Assembly (NCBI RefSeq): GCF_001050375.1
Contig: NZ_KQ130482.1
Span: 574,954 to 638,953, forward strand
Source of the DNA: Catenovulum maritimum
GTDB taxonomy: Bacteria; Pseudomonadota; Gammaproteobacteria; Enterobacterales; Alteromonadaceae
Direction of reading: 5' to 3'
Length of the DNA stretch: 64,000 bases
In this document: positions 33,023 to 40,989 of the stretch, piece by piece
Layout of the letters: each line of letters starts with the position of its first letter
Numbering within the stretch: the stretch's first letter is position 1
The notes under the pieces: generated by a model
Seen by the model: the letters and a program-made list of their open reading frames with translations, nothing else
Database searches by the model: none
Told to the model about the DNA's origin: nothing
Program-made: the position numbers and the translations under genes

Positions 33023-34156
33023 CTACACAATCGCATCAATCTGTTGTTGATACTCAATCGACAAGTCATCGACCAAATCATTAACCAAATGTAAATATTT
33101 CATCGTGGTTGTGATACTTGAATGTCCAAGCCGAGCTTGTAGGTACATCAACGGTTCAAATTTACTGCTTTTATGCTCTAACATTCCTTTCAGCATGTGC
33201 GTTGCATAAGTATGCCTTAACATATGCGGTGATACGTGAAAGGGTAATTTAAGCGACTTGAGAGCCTTACCAAAAGCAGAACCTTGAGAAGCCCACCCTT
33301 GACCATCAGGCGTTAAAAACAAGCAATTTGACTCCACTTCCGACTCTTGTTGCTTCTGAAAACGAGCCTCATTGACATAACGCCACAAGTCCTCCATCAA
33401 TCGTGTCGGGATGTGTATTTTGCGCTCTTTCTCACCTTTGGTTCGTGAAATATTGACCTCATAGTAAGCTCTGTTTCCAGTAGGCTTTCTTATTATATTC
33501 AAGGGAAACAGCAACAGTTCTTTTCGTCTAATTCCTGTCTGTAGACATAAGCGAACCATCAGCTTTAAGGTTGAATTTTCAATCGCAGATAAAAGATCTC
33601 GCACTTCAATTACCGATAAAAATTGAGCTTTTTTCTCAAAGGTTTTCATCATCAAATCAGAGCTGTATTTCTTACCACCATTTCTTTCTGTATGAGCTAA
33701 AAACTGCTGGCCTTTATTCACTGAAACGGATTCTAGAGAGTAAGGTAATGACTTAAACCACTTACCGACGCCATAAGAATAGAAACGCACTATCGTTCTT
33801 AAATGCTGATTGGTTGAATTTACCGACATGCCAAACTCACCAACACAAAGGTCACGATAAGCACTGACTAACATTTCATCTTCACTGCTTTCTGAAATGT
33901 CTCGCCAATCCAAACTGTTCTGCTCACAGAATGTCAGGAATTGAGCTAGGTGATTGCCATACGTCCACCAAGTGTTCTCACTATTCACTCGACCTCGTTT
34001 TAAGCACTCATATACCAAGAACTGCAACGCCTCTACACAAAGCATTCCTGATTCAATCCCTAGATCTGAATTATCAACTTCCCACGTTAAGAGGGGAAAG
34101 TTAGGGTACTTCACACTTTCAATTTCAAAGTCAGATGTGGATTTAATGCAAAGCAT
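33023..34156 (-). CDS. Tyrosine recombinase, Tn554 TnpA-like
   Basis: A 377-residue integrase with all catalytic parts: LCLQTGIRRKELLLFPL (Arg), SPHMLRHTYATHMLKG (His-x-x-Arg), and ARLGHSSITTTMKYLH (His and Tyr). The N-terminal SAM-like core-binding domain spans about 35-140 (NTWWTYGNHLAQFLTFCE). First gene of the four-gene operon. Its start codon lies inside the left arm of a perfect 12-bp inverted repeat (34148-34212), which suggests autoregulation or that this is the crossover region. Confidence 0.88.
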   Translation of the reverse strand: MLCIKSTSDFEIESVKYPNFPLLTWEVDNSDLGIESGMLCVEALQFLVYECLKRGRVNSENTWWTYGNHLAQFLTFCEQNSLDWRDISESSEDEMLVSAYRDLCVGEFGMSVNSTNQHLRTIVRFYSYGVGKWFKSLPYSLESVSVNKGQQFLAHTERNGGKKYSSDLMMKTFEKKAQFLSVIEVRDLLSAIENSTLKLMVRLCLQTGIRRKELLLFPLNIIRKPTGNRAYYEVNISRTKGEKERKIHIPTRLMEDLWRYVNEARFQKQQESEVESNCLFLTPDGQGWASQGSAFGKALKSLKLPFHVSPHMLRHTYATHMLKGMLEHKSSKFEPLMYLQARLGHSSITTTMKYLHLVNDLVDDLSIEYQQQIDAIV

Positions 34157-34212
34157 AATCGCCCTAATTCACTGTATATTAACACAGTATAATTGTACGC
34201 ATTATGCTTTGC
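34148..34212. repeat. Perfect 12-bp inverted repeat at the head of the recombinase operon
   Basis: GCAAAGCATAAT (34148-34159) and ATTATGCTTTGC (34201-34212) are perfect inverted copies around a 41-base core that itself holds ACTGT (34171-34175) and ACAGT (34184-34188). Paired inverted arms beside a tyrosine recombinase gene are typical of attachment or terminal binding sites. The tnpA-like start codon is within the left arm. Confidence 0.6.
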
Positions 34213-34272
34213 TACAAAAATAAACGATTTTTTATGTGGACATTGGTATGTAACACGTTTCTGGACAAGAAT

Positions 34273-34296
34273 GAGCTAGAAGTATTGATCTAGCTC
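34273..34296 (-). terminator. Hairpin downstream of qnr
   Basis: GAGCTAGA and TCTAGCTC form a perfect 8-bp stem with an 8-base loop, 66 bases past the qnr stop on the minus strand. Possible terminator. Confidence 0.5.
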
Positions 34297-34361
34297 TGGT
34301 GATTTGAATTAGAAAATGTATTAATGTTGTGTATAGTTTATCAGCAGGTATTCGTAAGCAT

Positions 34362-35018
34362 CTAGTCAGGAAAAACAACAATACCCAACGCTTCGAGAAG
34401 CTGTTCTTGTTGCCAGCTGGCAATTTTGATACCTGATGTATCGACTTTTCGAGGATCTAAACCGTCGAGTTCGGCGTGACATAAATTAGCACCCTGTAGG
34501 CTAAACTGTCCCCAGACATCTTCAGAAAAAACACCTCGACTTAAGTCTGACTCTTTCAGTGATGCGCCCGCGAGGTGAGTCCCTATCCAGCGATTTTCAA
34601 ACAGCTCACATTTTTCTAAACAGACCCGCTCCATATTGGCATAAGACAGGTTACATCCAGTAATAAAGGCTGAGCAAAAGTACATACGATTACTCACTTG
34701 ATTGGCAAAGTTTGCTCGGGAAAAGTTGGCCCCTTTTAAATCACACTCACGTAACTCAATACCGTAGCAATTGGCGTTACTAAAGTTTGCCATCGCAAGC
34801 TGGCATTGTTGGAAACTTGCATCGCGAAGGTCTGCGACATCAAAATGGCAACCTTCGATATCACCCTGTTCAATGAACTTGCAGTTAATAAATGTCGCAT
34901 CACGCAAGTTAGCACGTCGAAAATCGCATCGGATAAAGGTGCAAGCAGTGAAAGTAATATCACTTAGATCTTGATGTGAAAAACTGTGGTGTCGATATGT
35001 GTGACGGTAGGTTTCCAT
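34362..35018 (-). CDS. qnr: Qnr-type pentapeptide-repeat protein (QnrVC/QnrA-like)
   Basis: A 218-residue protein, the standard Qnr length. It is a run of A(D/N)LXX-type pentapeptide repeats broken by the two Qnr loops. Remembered QnrVC and QnrA proteins share ANCYGIELRECDLKGANFSR, NQVSNRMYFCSAFITGCNLSYAN, LEKCELFENRW, ESDLSRGVFSED and the C-terminal LDPRKVD to WQQEQLLEALGI tail; the tail appears closest to QnrVC. Qnr proteins mimic DNA in shape and protect gyrase and topoisomerase IV from quinolones. The ribosome site AGGAGT is 6 bases before ATG. No LexA box or integron attC was recognised. It lies next to the recombinase operon. Confidence 0.92.
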   Translation of the reverse strand: METYRHTYRHHSFSHQDLSDITFTACTFIRCDFRRANLRDATFINCKFIEQGDIEGCHFDVADLRDASFQQCQLAMANFSNANCYGIELRECDLKGANFSRANFANQVSNRMYFCSAFITGCNLSYANMERVCLEKCELFENRWIGTHLAGASLKESDLSRGVFSEDVWGQFSLQGANLCHAELDGLDPRKVDTSGIKIASWQQEQLLEALGIVVFPD

Positions 35019-35571
35019 GTTGACTCCTATGATGAACTGGACGCAACACTACCATCAAAGCCACATCACATCAACAAAATAAAAACACTAAAAATCAAGA
35101 TCTTAAAAACCCTCATTTTGCCTATTTTAAGGGGGTAAAATAGCGCCCTGAGCCTCTATGTTAACGTTCAAAGTACGCGGCACCATTGAAAAAAGTTATC
35201 CGCTTAAAAAGCCACAGAGAAAAGGAACCCAATAGATTACTGATGTCCGCCATTAGGTAAAGTAACCTTAAACGGAAGCCTGCAATTTGAAGTAGATACA
35301 AGGTCTAAGAAGGAATGGGGCAGAAATGAGTTTGGCAACATCGCCTCTGTTAGATTCCAATCAGCACAGAAAGTACTACCTCTATAAGAACTATGCTTTA
35401 GTTCAGTTCACCCTTACAACCGCAGATATTAACCATTAAAGGAGATGTTACACTTTTAAGTATGCATAACAATAAAGATTGATACGCCCGTTTTCCCTCA
35501 AAGTCCCATGCTGCCCAACACAGCTTTAATCCGTGATGTGTGTTATTCCGGTAACATCGAGAAAAACACAT
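35019..35571. other. Intergenic scar region upstream of qnr
   Basis: About 550 bases with stop-broken protein-like pieces (for example VTLNGSLQFEVDTRSKKEWG near 35263) and no intact gene. It shares the words AAAGTAACCTTAA (35259-35271) and GTTACACTTTT (35447-35457) with the sequence at 29090-29133. It probably contains the qnr promoter and debris of a lost gene. Confidence 0.4.
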
Positions 35572-36251
35572 ATGAGAAAAGCAAGATCACTCACCCAATC
35601 TGAAATCAAATAAGTTCTTAAACGATGTTTGCTCATGCAAGAACCGGAGCTAAAGCGAGTTGCTTTGGTTTTGTCCCTATCAACTATCAGAGTTAGCAAA
35701 CTGGCTCAAATCACTATATTGAAATGTTACTAGCTACTGGAAAAATTAAAACGAAGTTGCATCTTAGGGCGGCTTTGTGCAAGCGCAGACGACCAAGAAA
35801 GGTTTAGCTTAGTCAGCAAACTAAATTGGTACTCCAAGAGTGGTTAGACTGTCGAAAACTTAGAAAGTGGGCTGTTACCTTTGATCGTGATTACCAAGGG
35901 CTAAATTCTAAAAGTAAAGTATTGCTAAATAATCGTGGGCGCAGTTTTTCGATGAAAAGGAAAACCCGTTATAACAAAAATAATGAGCGAGTCGATTACT
36001 TGTGATGTTCTTAAATTCTCTCTTAGAAACATTTATCAGCGTTGCGGCTTTCGTGGTGCGTCTTCGCATTCTGGAAGACGTAGTTATGCCAGTAATATGA
36101 ATGCCGCAGGTGTACCACTGAAACCATACAACGAGCTTTGGGACACAAAGAACCGTCTATGTCGATTGAATATATAGATGTTTATGAGAGCCAATTAATT
36201 AATGCGAGTAAATCACTATTTAAAGACCTATTAAAAGGTCTTTTTGATTGA
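35572..36251 (+). pseudogene. Decayed tyrosine recombinase gene
   Basis: The start MRKARSLTQSEIK and later GASSHSGRRSYASNMNAAGV (box II, Arg-containing) and GHKEPSMSIEYIDVYESQL (His and Tyr box, in a second frame) belong to one phage-type integrase. Several in-frame stops and a frameshift near 36145 break it. The last third is readable from 35983. It cannot encode a working enzyme and is probably the relic of an earlier integration. Confidence 0.75.
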
Positions 36252-36309
36252 CTTAAAGCCATTGGAGACTTATTATTAACACTGTTAAATGGTCATTAAG
36301 GATTTAGTT

Positions 36310-36564
36310 ATGACAACAATTCGTCCAATTCTCGCTGATAACTCAACAAGTATCAGCGAACTTAAAAAGAACCCTATGGCAGTTATAGAACAAGCTGACG
36401 GGTTCCCTGTTGCGGTACTGAACCGTAATCAACCTGCATTTTACTGCGTTCCTGCCGATGCCTATGAAATGCTCATGGATAAACTGGAAGATATTGAGCT
36501 TGCTCAGATAATTAAAGAGCGTGAGCATTCAGAAGAAATAGAGATCAGCATCGATGACTTATAA
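36310..36564 (+). CDS. Type II antitoxin, Phd/YefM or StbD-like
   Basis: An 84-residue antitoxin. SISELKKNPMAVIEQADGFP followed by VAVLNRNQPAFYCVPADAYE is the StbD/Phd-like DNA-binding half; the acidic tail ending IEISIDDL wraps the toxin. ATG 36310 is preferred over 36289 because AAGGA lies 7 bases upstream. Its end overlaps the toxin start by 11 bases, the normal coupling in such pairs. It probably represses its own promoter. Confidence 0.85.
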   Translation: MTTIRPILADNSTSISELKKNPMAVIEQADGFPVAVLNRNQPAFYCVPADAYEMLMDKLEDIELAQIIKEREHSEEIEISIDDL

Positions 36565-36838
36565 GTTAGTTTTCAAGGTTGAGGCAGAGAAAGAATGGCG
36601 CAAGTTGGACAGCACCATTAAGTCTCAGTTTAAGAAGAAGCTGATTGAACGTTTAGAAAATCCGCACGTACCAGCGGCAAAATTAAGCAGTATGCAGAAC
36701 TGCTACAAAATAAAACTGAGAAGTGCAGGATACCGGCTTGTTTATCAAGTAAGAGATCAGGAAGTAGTTATTTCAGTTGTAGCAGTTGGTAAGCGAGAAC
36801 GTAATCAGGTTTATAAAATCGCTGCAAAGCGAGTGTAG
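36554..36838 (+). CDS. RelE/StbE-type toxin
   Basis: A 94-residue mRNA interferase of the RelE superfamily. KLVFKVEAEKEWRKLDSTIK is the usual start, and LSSMQNCYKIKLRSAGYRLV with YQVRDQEVVISVVAVGKRER carries the basic and Arg residues of the active surface. RelE toxins cut mRNA in the ribosome when antitoxin is degraded. The pair lies between mobile-element relics and a defence island, and may stabilise the island. Confidence 0.88.
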   Translation: MTYKLVFKVEAEKEWRKLDSTIKSQFKKKLIERLENPHVPAAKLSSMQNCYKIKLRSAGYRLVYQVRDQEVVISVVAVGKRERNQVYKIAAKRV

Positions 36839-36847
36839 AGAGGGAAA

Positions 36848-37057
36848 ATGGCATGTTGGATTTTGAGTTGTTCAAACAGGGATTTGAGAAGAAATACTTC
36901 ACTCCCTCTCATATCAAATTCAACTATGACACTTGCCTGTATGAAACATGATGTGGCAGCGTATATGCGCTATTACAACTTAGAAAGGCTTCATACGGCT
37001 AATGGGGATAAATCTCCAGTAGAGTATGAGTTAAATTCCTTTAGGAAAGTGTCCTGA
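36848..37057 (+). pseudogene. IS3-family transposase C-terminal remnant
   Basis: The frame ends with DVAAYMRYYNLERLHTANGD then KSPVEYELNSF, the standard end of an IS3-group OrfB integrase (YN-RLH and the SPxEYE close). Only about 40 codons survive. A second short frame from 36853 (MLDFELFKQGFEKKYFTPSH) looks like the start of another truncated gene. Together they are an insertion scar. Confidence 0.65.
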
Positions 37058-37064
37058 ATTAGTT

Positions 37065-37361
37065 GTGCAGAACATTTTTACAGATCAAATATCTAAAAAC
37101 AGTATAAAAACTTTATTAGGTTTGGCCACCGGTTCAACGTTTCCAAATTGGAGTCGACAAACCTTGAACGAGTTTAAGGTAATTCAACCTCAAAACAGTG
37201 TTATAGATGTATTCAATCGTTTAATTACTTCAAAAGTACAAAAAGTGGAGTTAAATGTGAATGAATCTCAGTCACTTGTCAAATTGAGAGACACATTATT
37301 ACCAAAACTCATCTCTGGCAAATTAACCTTGCCCGCTGACCACAGCAAAACTAAGGCCTAG
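37065..37361 (+). pseudogene. hsdS: C-terminal fragment of a type I specificity subunit
   Basis: About 98 codons matching the last part of HsdS, including LGLATGSTFPNWSRQTLNEF (target-recognition end) and KLRDTLLPKLISGKLTLPA, the same ending as the intact hsdS at 43619-45046 but not identical. The upstream part is replaced by IS3 debris. It implies that a second type I locus once stood here. Confidence 0.8.
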
Positions 37362-37378
37362 GCAGAAGCATATTTATC

Positions 37379-38812
37379 ATGAAAACCTATGACGACGAAG
37401 AACACCCTATCATGAGCCAGCTAAAAAGCTGGTTTAAACAAAAGTCGGTTGATGAGCTCAGCGACATTATTCTCAATTATATTGGTGAGTCAGCCGATGA
37501 ACAAAGCCGTTGGCAGCTTGCCATGTTAAACGACCAAGGCGGGTTAAGTGGCGGTGAAATTAAAAAAATGATCACCAAAGCTTTACCAAAAAAACAAGCT
37601 TGGAGTTATGCCGAGGTTCGCGCCTACTTTCATCATAGCGAGAATATGTTTGTTGATATTTTTATGGCTATCGAGCAGTTACCGATTGATAAACAATGGC
37701 AACTTACCTTACATGCGCTTGTTCGGTTAAATACCGTGCTAGAGCAAATAGATGATTCTGGCGGTTACCGCTTTGATTTAGAAGGGCAATTAAATCAGCG
37801 GTTAAGTAGCTTGTTTAACCAGCAAACTTGGTCTGACGATGAAAAGGCCCAATGGATATTTGAGCATTATAAAGAATATAAATACGATGTGTTTCCAAGC
37901 GTACCGGAAGACTTTGAGTTAACCGAGTCGGTGCAGTGTATTTTTGTCGCCTTGTGCCAAGCAGAGGCAGAAAAACGCCACAAGCAAGGGCTTGATTTAA
38001 GTATATGGAAAGAAAAGTATGCCTTTGAGCGTTTGCTTGAACCGCAAATTGAACAGGCGAAAAACAACAACGACTTACCCGCGCAATGCCACTTAATGGC
38101 CATGTCAGCTTATGATGAAAGAGATCACCTTAAAATTGCGCAGCTTTGCCTTGATCACAATGAGCTATTAGACGCTGAATATTGGTTAAAAAAAGCCTAT
38201 AACGCGGTAAAAAAAGAGGCCAATAAAATAAGCTGTCAAAAATTTGAAGTTGAGTTACGCCTTGCGTTAAAAGAATATCAACAAGCATGGCAGTTGGCGT
38301 GGCAACTCTTTAGCCAAACGCCTAGTTTTTCGGGTTACAAAGCGTTAATAACACTTGAACAAAAAACAGGGGTGATTGATGATAAATGCAAAGAAAAAGC
38401 CGAGCATATTTTTACGCAGTGTTATGCCGAAAATAGCTACGGGAATATTGTGCGTGAGGCGGATGCGCTATTAAGCTTTTACCTTTATCATCAACAAGTA
38501 GCCCAAGCTCGTTTATGGGTAAAATCACATAAAGCTGAACCGAGTAAGCTAATTAAATTAGCTGATTTAATTGTTGGCGAACACCCACAAGAAGCTATCG
38601 ATTTATATGCGCGTGTTGTGCTGCCAACCATTAGCCAAAGTAACAATCAAGCCTATCAACAGGCTACTGATTTATTGCTAAGCCTAGAAAATAAACTGCA
38701 AGGTGAAGATGCTGAAGCGCTACAGGTGATGATAAACCAAGTCATCAAACTGCATAAAGCCAAACGCAATATGATGAAGCTACTAAAAACACATTTTCCT
38801 GCGTGTTTTTAA
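37379..38812 (+). CDS. Uncharacterised alpha-helical protein of the restriction island
   Basis: A 477-residue soluble protein with no membrane segment. It is almost all helical, with Ala/Leu-rich pairs such as AEYWLKKAYNAVKKEAN and EVELRLALKEYQQAWQLAWQ that resemble TPR-like repeats in the C-terminal 250 residues. It may belong to a DUF6880-type family, but this is weak recall. It lies between the hsdS fragment and a Fic gene, 10 bases before the latter, so it is probably cotranscribed with Fic and the truncated hsdR. A scaffold or defence accessory role is a guess. Confidence 0.6.
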   Translation: MKTYDDEEHPIMSQLKSWFKQKSVDELSDIILNYIGESADEQSRWQLAMLNDQGGLSGGEIKKMITKALPKKQAWSYAEVRAYFHHSENMFVDIFMAIEQLPIDKQWQLTLHALVRLNTVLEQIDDSGGYRFDLEGQLNQRLSSLFNQQTWSDDEKAQWIFEHYKEYKYDVFPSVPEDFELTESVQCIFVALCQAEAEKRHKQGLDLSIWKEKYAFERLLEPQIEQAKNNNDLPAQCHLMAMSAYDERDHLKIAQLCLDHNELLDAEYWLKKAYNAVKKEANKISCQKFEVELRLALKEYQQAWQLAWQLFSQTPSFSGYKALITLEQKTGVIDDKCKEKAEHIFTQCYAENSYGNIVREADALLSFYLYHQQVAQARLWVKSHKAEPSKLIKLADLIVGEHPQEAIDLYARVVLPTISQSNNQAYQQATDLLLSLENKLQGEDAEALQVMINQVIKLHKAKRNMMKLLKTHFPACF

Positions 38813-38822
38813 GGGTAATAAA

Positions 38823-39845
38823 ATGACAAGTGAGTATATTCCTCCATTTACGCTAACCAATAAAACCTTAACGTTGGTTGCTCAAATTAGCGAAGCGATT
38901 GGGCGTTTAACGGTACAAGCCGAACACGAAAAATTATTACGTTTGCGTAAAGTAAACCGTATGCGCACCGTAAAAGGTTCGTTAGCGATTGAGGGAAATA
39001 CACTAACTGAACAGCAGATTACGGCAATACTTGATGGAAAACGTGTCATTGCACCACCAAAAGAAGTGCAAGAAGCCCATAATGCAATTGCCGCTTATGA
39101 TGTAATTCGTAATTGGCAACCAACCAAAACCAACGATTTATTGTCTGCACACCAAATATTAATGAAAGGTTTGGTAGAACAAGCGGGCATGTTTCGTTGT
39201 AAAGGGGGTTGTGTTATGTCGGGCGATAAAGTAGTACATATGGCGCCGCAAGCAGACCGTGTACCCATGTTAATGACACAATTATTCACTTGGCTTACAA
39301 AAACAGATGTTCACCCTTTAATCGCGAGTTGCGTATTCCATTACGAATTTGAATTTATTCATCCTTTTGATGATGGCAATGGCCGCATGGGACGCTTATG
39401 GCAAACGTTAATATTATCAAAATGGCATGATGTATTTATTAATATTCCTGTCGAAAGCTTAGTGCACCAACACCAGTCAGACTATTATTTAGCCATTCGA
39501 AAAAGTACAGAATTAACGGATTCATCACCCTTTATTGAGTTTATGTTACAGATGATTCTTGATGCAATATACACTAGTGGCTCAAGCCGCAAAATTGGTG
39601 TGAATGACGGGGTAAGTGTCGGTATAAATGACGGTATAAATGACGGGGTAAAACTTTCAAAACTTCAACAATTGATCTTATTTAAAATACAAGAAACACC
39701 TAGCATTACCATGCAAGCATTGGCAAATCAACTAACTAAGTCAATACGCACCATTGAGCGACATATCAAAGTGCTTAACGACAATAACTATATTGAACGT
39801 GTCGGCTCTGCTAAAACAGGCCATTGGAAGGTAAAAAATTCATGA
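38823..39845 (+). CDS. Fic-family AMP transferase with N-terminal inhibitory motif
   Basis: A 340-residue Fic protein. The catalytic motif HPFDDGNGRMGR begins at His180. The inhibitory helix motif [S/T]xxxE[G/N] is present as SLAIEGN near residues 54-60, placing it among self-inhibited Fic proteins. After the Fic core, a linker of repeated (G-I/V-N-D) units (DNA 39597-39651) leads to a C-terminal winged helix (ITMQALANQLTKSIRTIERH). Fic enzymes transfer AMP to target proteins; the target is unknown. Its last codons overlap the start of the hsdR duplicate by 4 bases. Confidence 0.87.
   Translation: MTSEYIPPFTLTNKTLTLVAQISEAIGRLTVQAEHEKLLRLRKVNRMRTVKGSLAIEGNTLTEQQITAILDGKRVIAPPKEVQEAHNAIAAYDVIRNWQPTKTNDLLSAHQILMKGLVEQAGMFRCKGGCVMSGDKVVHMAPQADRVPMLMTQLFTWLTKTDVHPLIASCVFHYEFEFIHPFDDGNGRMGRLWQTLILSKWHDVFINIPVESLVHQHQSDYYLAIRKSTELTDSSPFIEFMLQMILDAIYTSGSSRKIGVNDGVSVGINDGINDGVKLSKLQQLILFKIQETPSITMQALANQLTKSIRTIERHIKVLNDNNYIERVGSAKTGHWKVKNS
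39597..39651 (+). repeat. In-frame short tandem repeat in the Fic linker
   Basis: Imperfect 12- to 24-base units based on GGTATAAATGAC encode repeated GINDG/GVNDG steps between the Fic domain and the winged helix. Unit number can change by slippage without breaking the frame. Confidence 0.6.
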
Positions 39846-40480
39846 AATTTACCGAAGCACAATTAGAAGCGGCGATTATCGAATTATTGGGTGAGCAGGG
39901 TTATCCCTATACCTCTGGTTCAGATTTGGCTAGGCAACCTGAGCAAGTGCTCATTAAAGATGACTTACGAACCTATTTAGCTAATCGTTATGCTGCTGAT
40001 GAAATTACCACAGGTGAAATTGATAGCATTATCCTACAACTCGAAACCTTGCCTGTAGGTGACTTATATGAAAGCAATAAAACCTTCTGTAAATGGTTAA
40101 GTGATGGCTTTTTATTAAAGCGTGAATCAGGTAGTAAGCCAGGTGAAGTTTCTAAAAAAGATTTATATATTCAGCTAATTGATTATGACCAAGTAAACAG
40201 CGAAGAAGTAGCTGTTGCTCAAGAGTCATAAGAAGCGTTACCTATGGCAGCTGAGCCAAGCGTACCTTATGTTGCAACAACACAGCACAACATTTTTAAA
40301 ATCGTTAACCAGTTAGAAATTGATAGCCCATCTTCCGATAACTCCAAACGTATTCCTGATGGTATTTTATATATCAACGGTTTACCTGTGGTTGTGTTTG
40401 AATTTAAGAGTGCTATTCGAGAAGAGCAAGCTAATATTCACGATGCATATAAATAACTAACCATACGTTATCGCCGTGAA
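39842..40480 (+). pseudogene. hsdR: Truncated duplicate of the hsdR 5' end
   Basis: Nearly identical to 53765-54403, the first 640 bases of the intact hsdR. It encodes the same N-terminus (KFTEAQLEAAIIELLGEQGY) but has a TAT to TAA stop at about 40229 and a further stop near 40455, then loses homology near 40480. Only the N-terminal endonuclease region is left. It follows a Fic gene, just as the intact copy does. It forms a direct repeat flanking the 13.3-kb block between. Confidence 0.92.
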
Positions 40481-40486
40481 CTACCC

Positions 40487-40792
40487 GTGCAGGCTAAGTC
40501 CTTTTTTACAGAGCGCCTTAAAGAGGCTCGAAATCGAATGAAAATAAGCCAAAAAGATTTAGGTGTAAAAATAGGGATTGATCCCAGCTCAGCTAGTGGT
40601 CGCATGAATCACTATGAAACTGGTCGTCATATGCCAGATCTTGCTACCCTAAAAAAACTTGCTAAAGAACTTAATGTTCCGGTGAATTACTTCTTTTGTG
40701 AGTCTCAAGAAAGTGCGACGTTGGCGTGTTTAATTGACCAGCTTGATGAAGACGGTAAGCTTAAACTGATTGAGTTACTGCAGTCAGAATAA
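40487..40792 (+). CDS. XRE-family helix-turn-helix regulator
   Basis: Up to 101 residues. SFFTERLKEARNRMKISQKD, LGVKIGIDPSSASGRMNHYE and MPDLATLKKLAKELNVPVNY form a lambda-repressor-like domain. The likely start is the GTG at 40487, but the join with the hsdR duplicate just upstream makes the exact start uncertain, and the gene may have lost its own promoter. A dimerisation tail (LACLIDQLDEDGKLKLIELL) follows. Possible repressor of the restriction block. Confidence 0.75.
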   Translation: MQAKSFFTERLKEARNRMKISQKDLGVKIGIDPSSASGRMNHYETGRHMPDLATLKKLAKELNVPVNYFFCESQESATLACLIDQLDEDGKLKLIELLQSE

Positions 40793-40918
40793 CGACATAG
40801 AACTTTATGCTGTGTACTGACCACAAATGACAATCCATAAATGAACCAACTCCATTAAAAGTTTGTCCCTCAACATAAACCGTAACTGCGCCTGATTGTT
40901 TTCATGTTGCACCACTTG

Positions 40919-40933
40919 CAATCAATTTGATTG
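40919..40933 (+). promoter_or_regulatory. Inverted repeat upstream of the WYL regulator
   Basis: CAATCA, ATT, TGATTG is a perfect 6-bp inverted repeat 57 bases before the WYL start. WYL regulators of defence loci bind inverted repeats near their own promoters, so this is a candidate self-operator. Short arms keep confidence low. Confidence 0.35.
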
Positions 40934-40989
40934 ACTCATTATGATTACATGATATATTGAAATTCATCAGTAACTCACTTGTAGTTAAT

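Noticed and set aside
34212..35170. Integron cassette carrying qnr
   Set aside because: No attC-like imperfect palindrome with GTTRRRY ends and no IntI signature were found.
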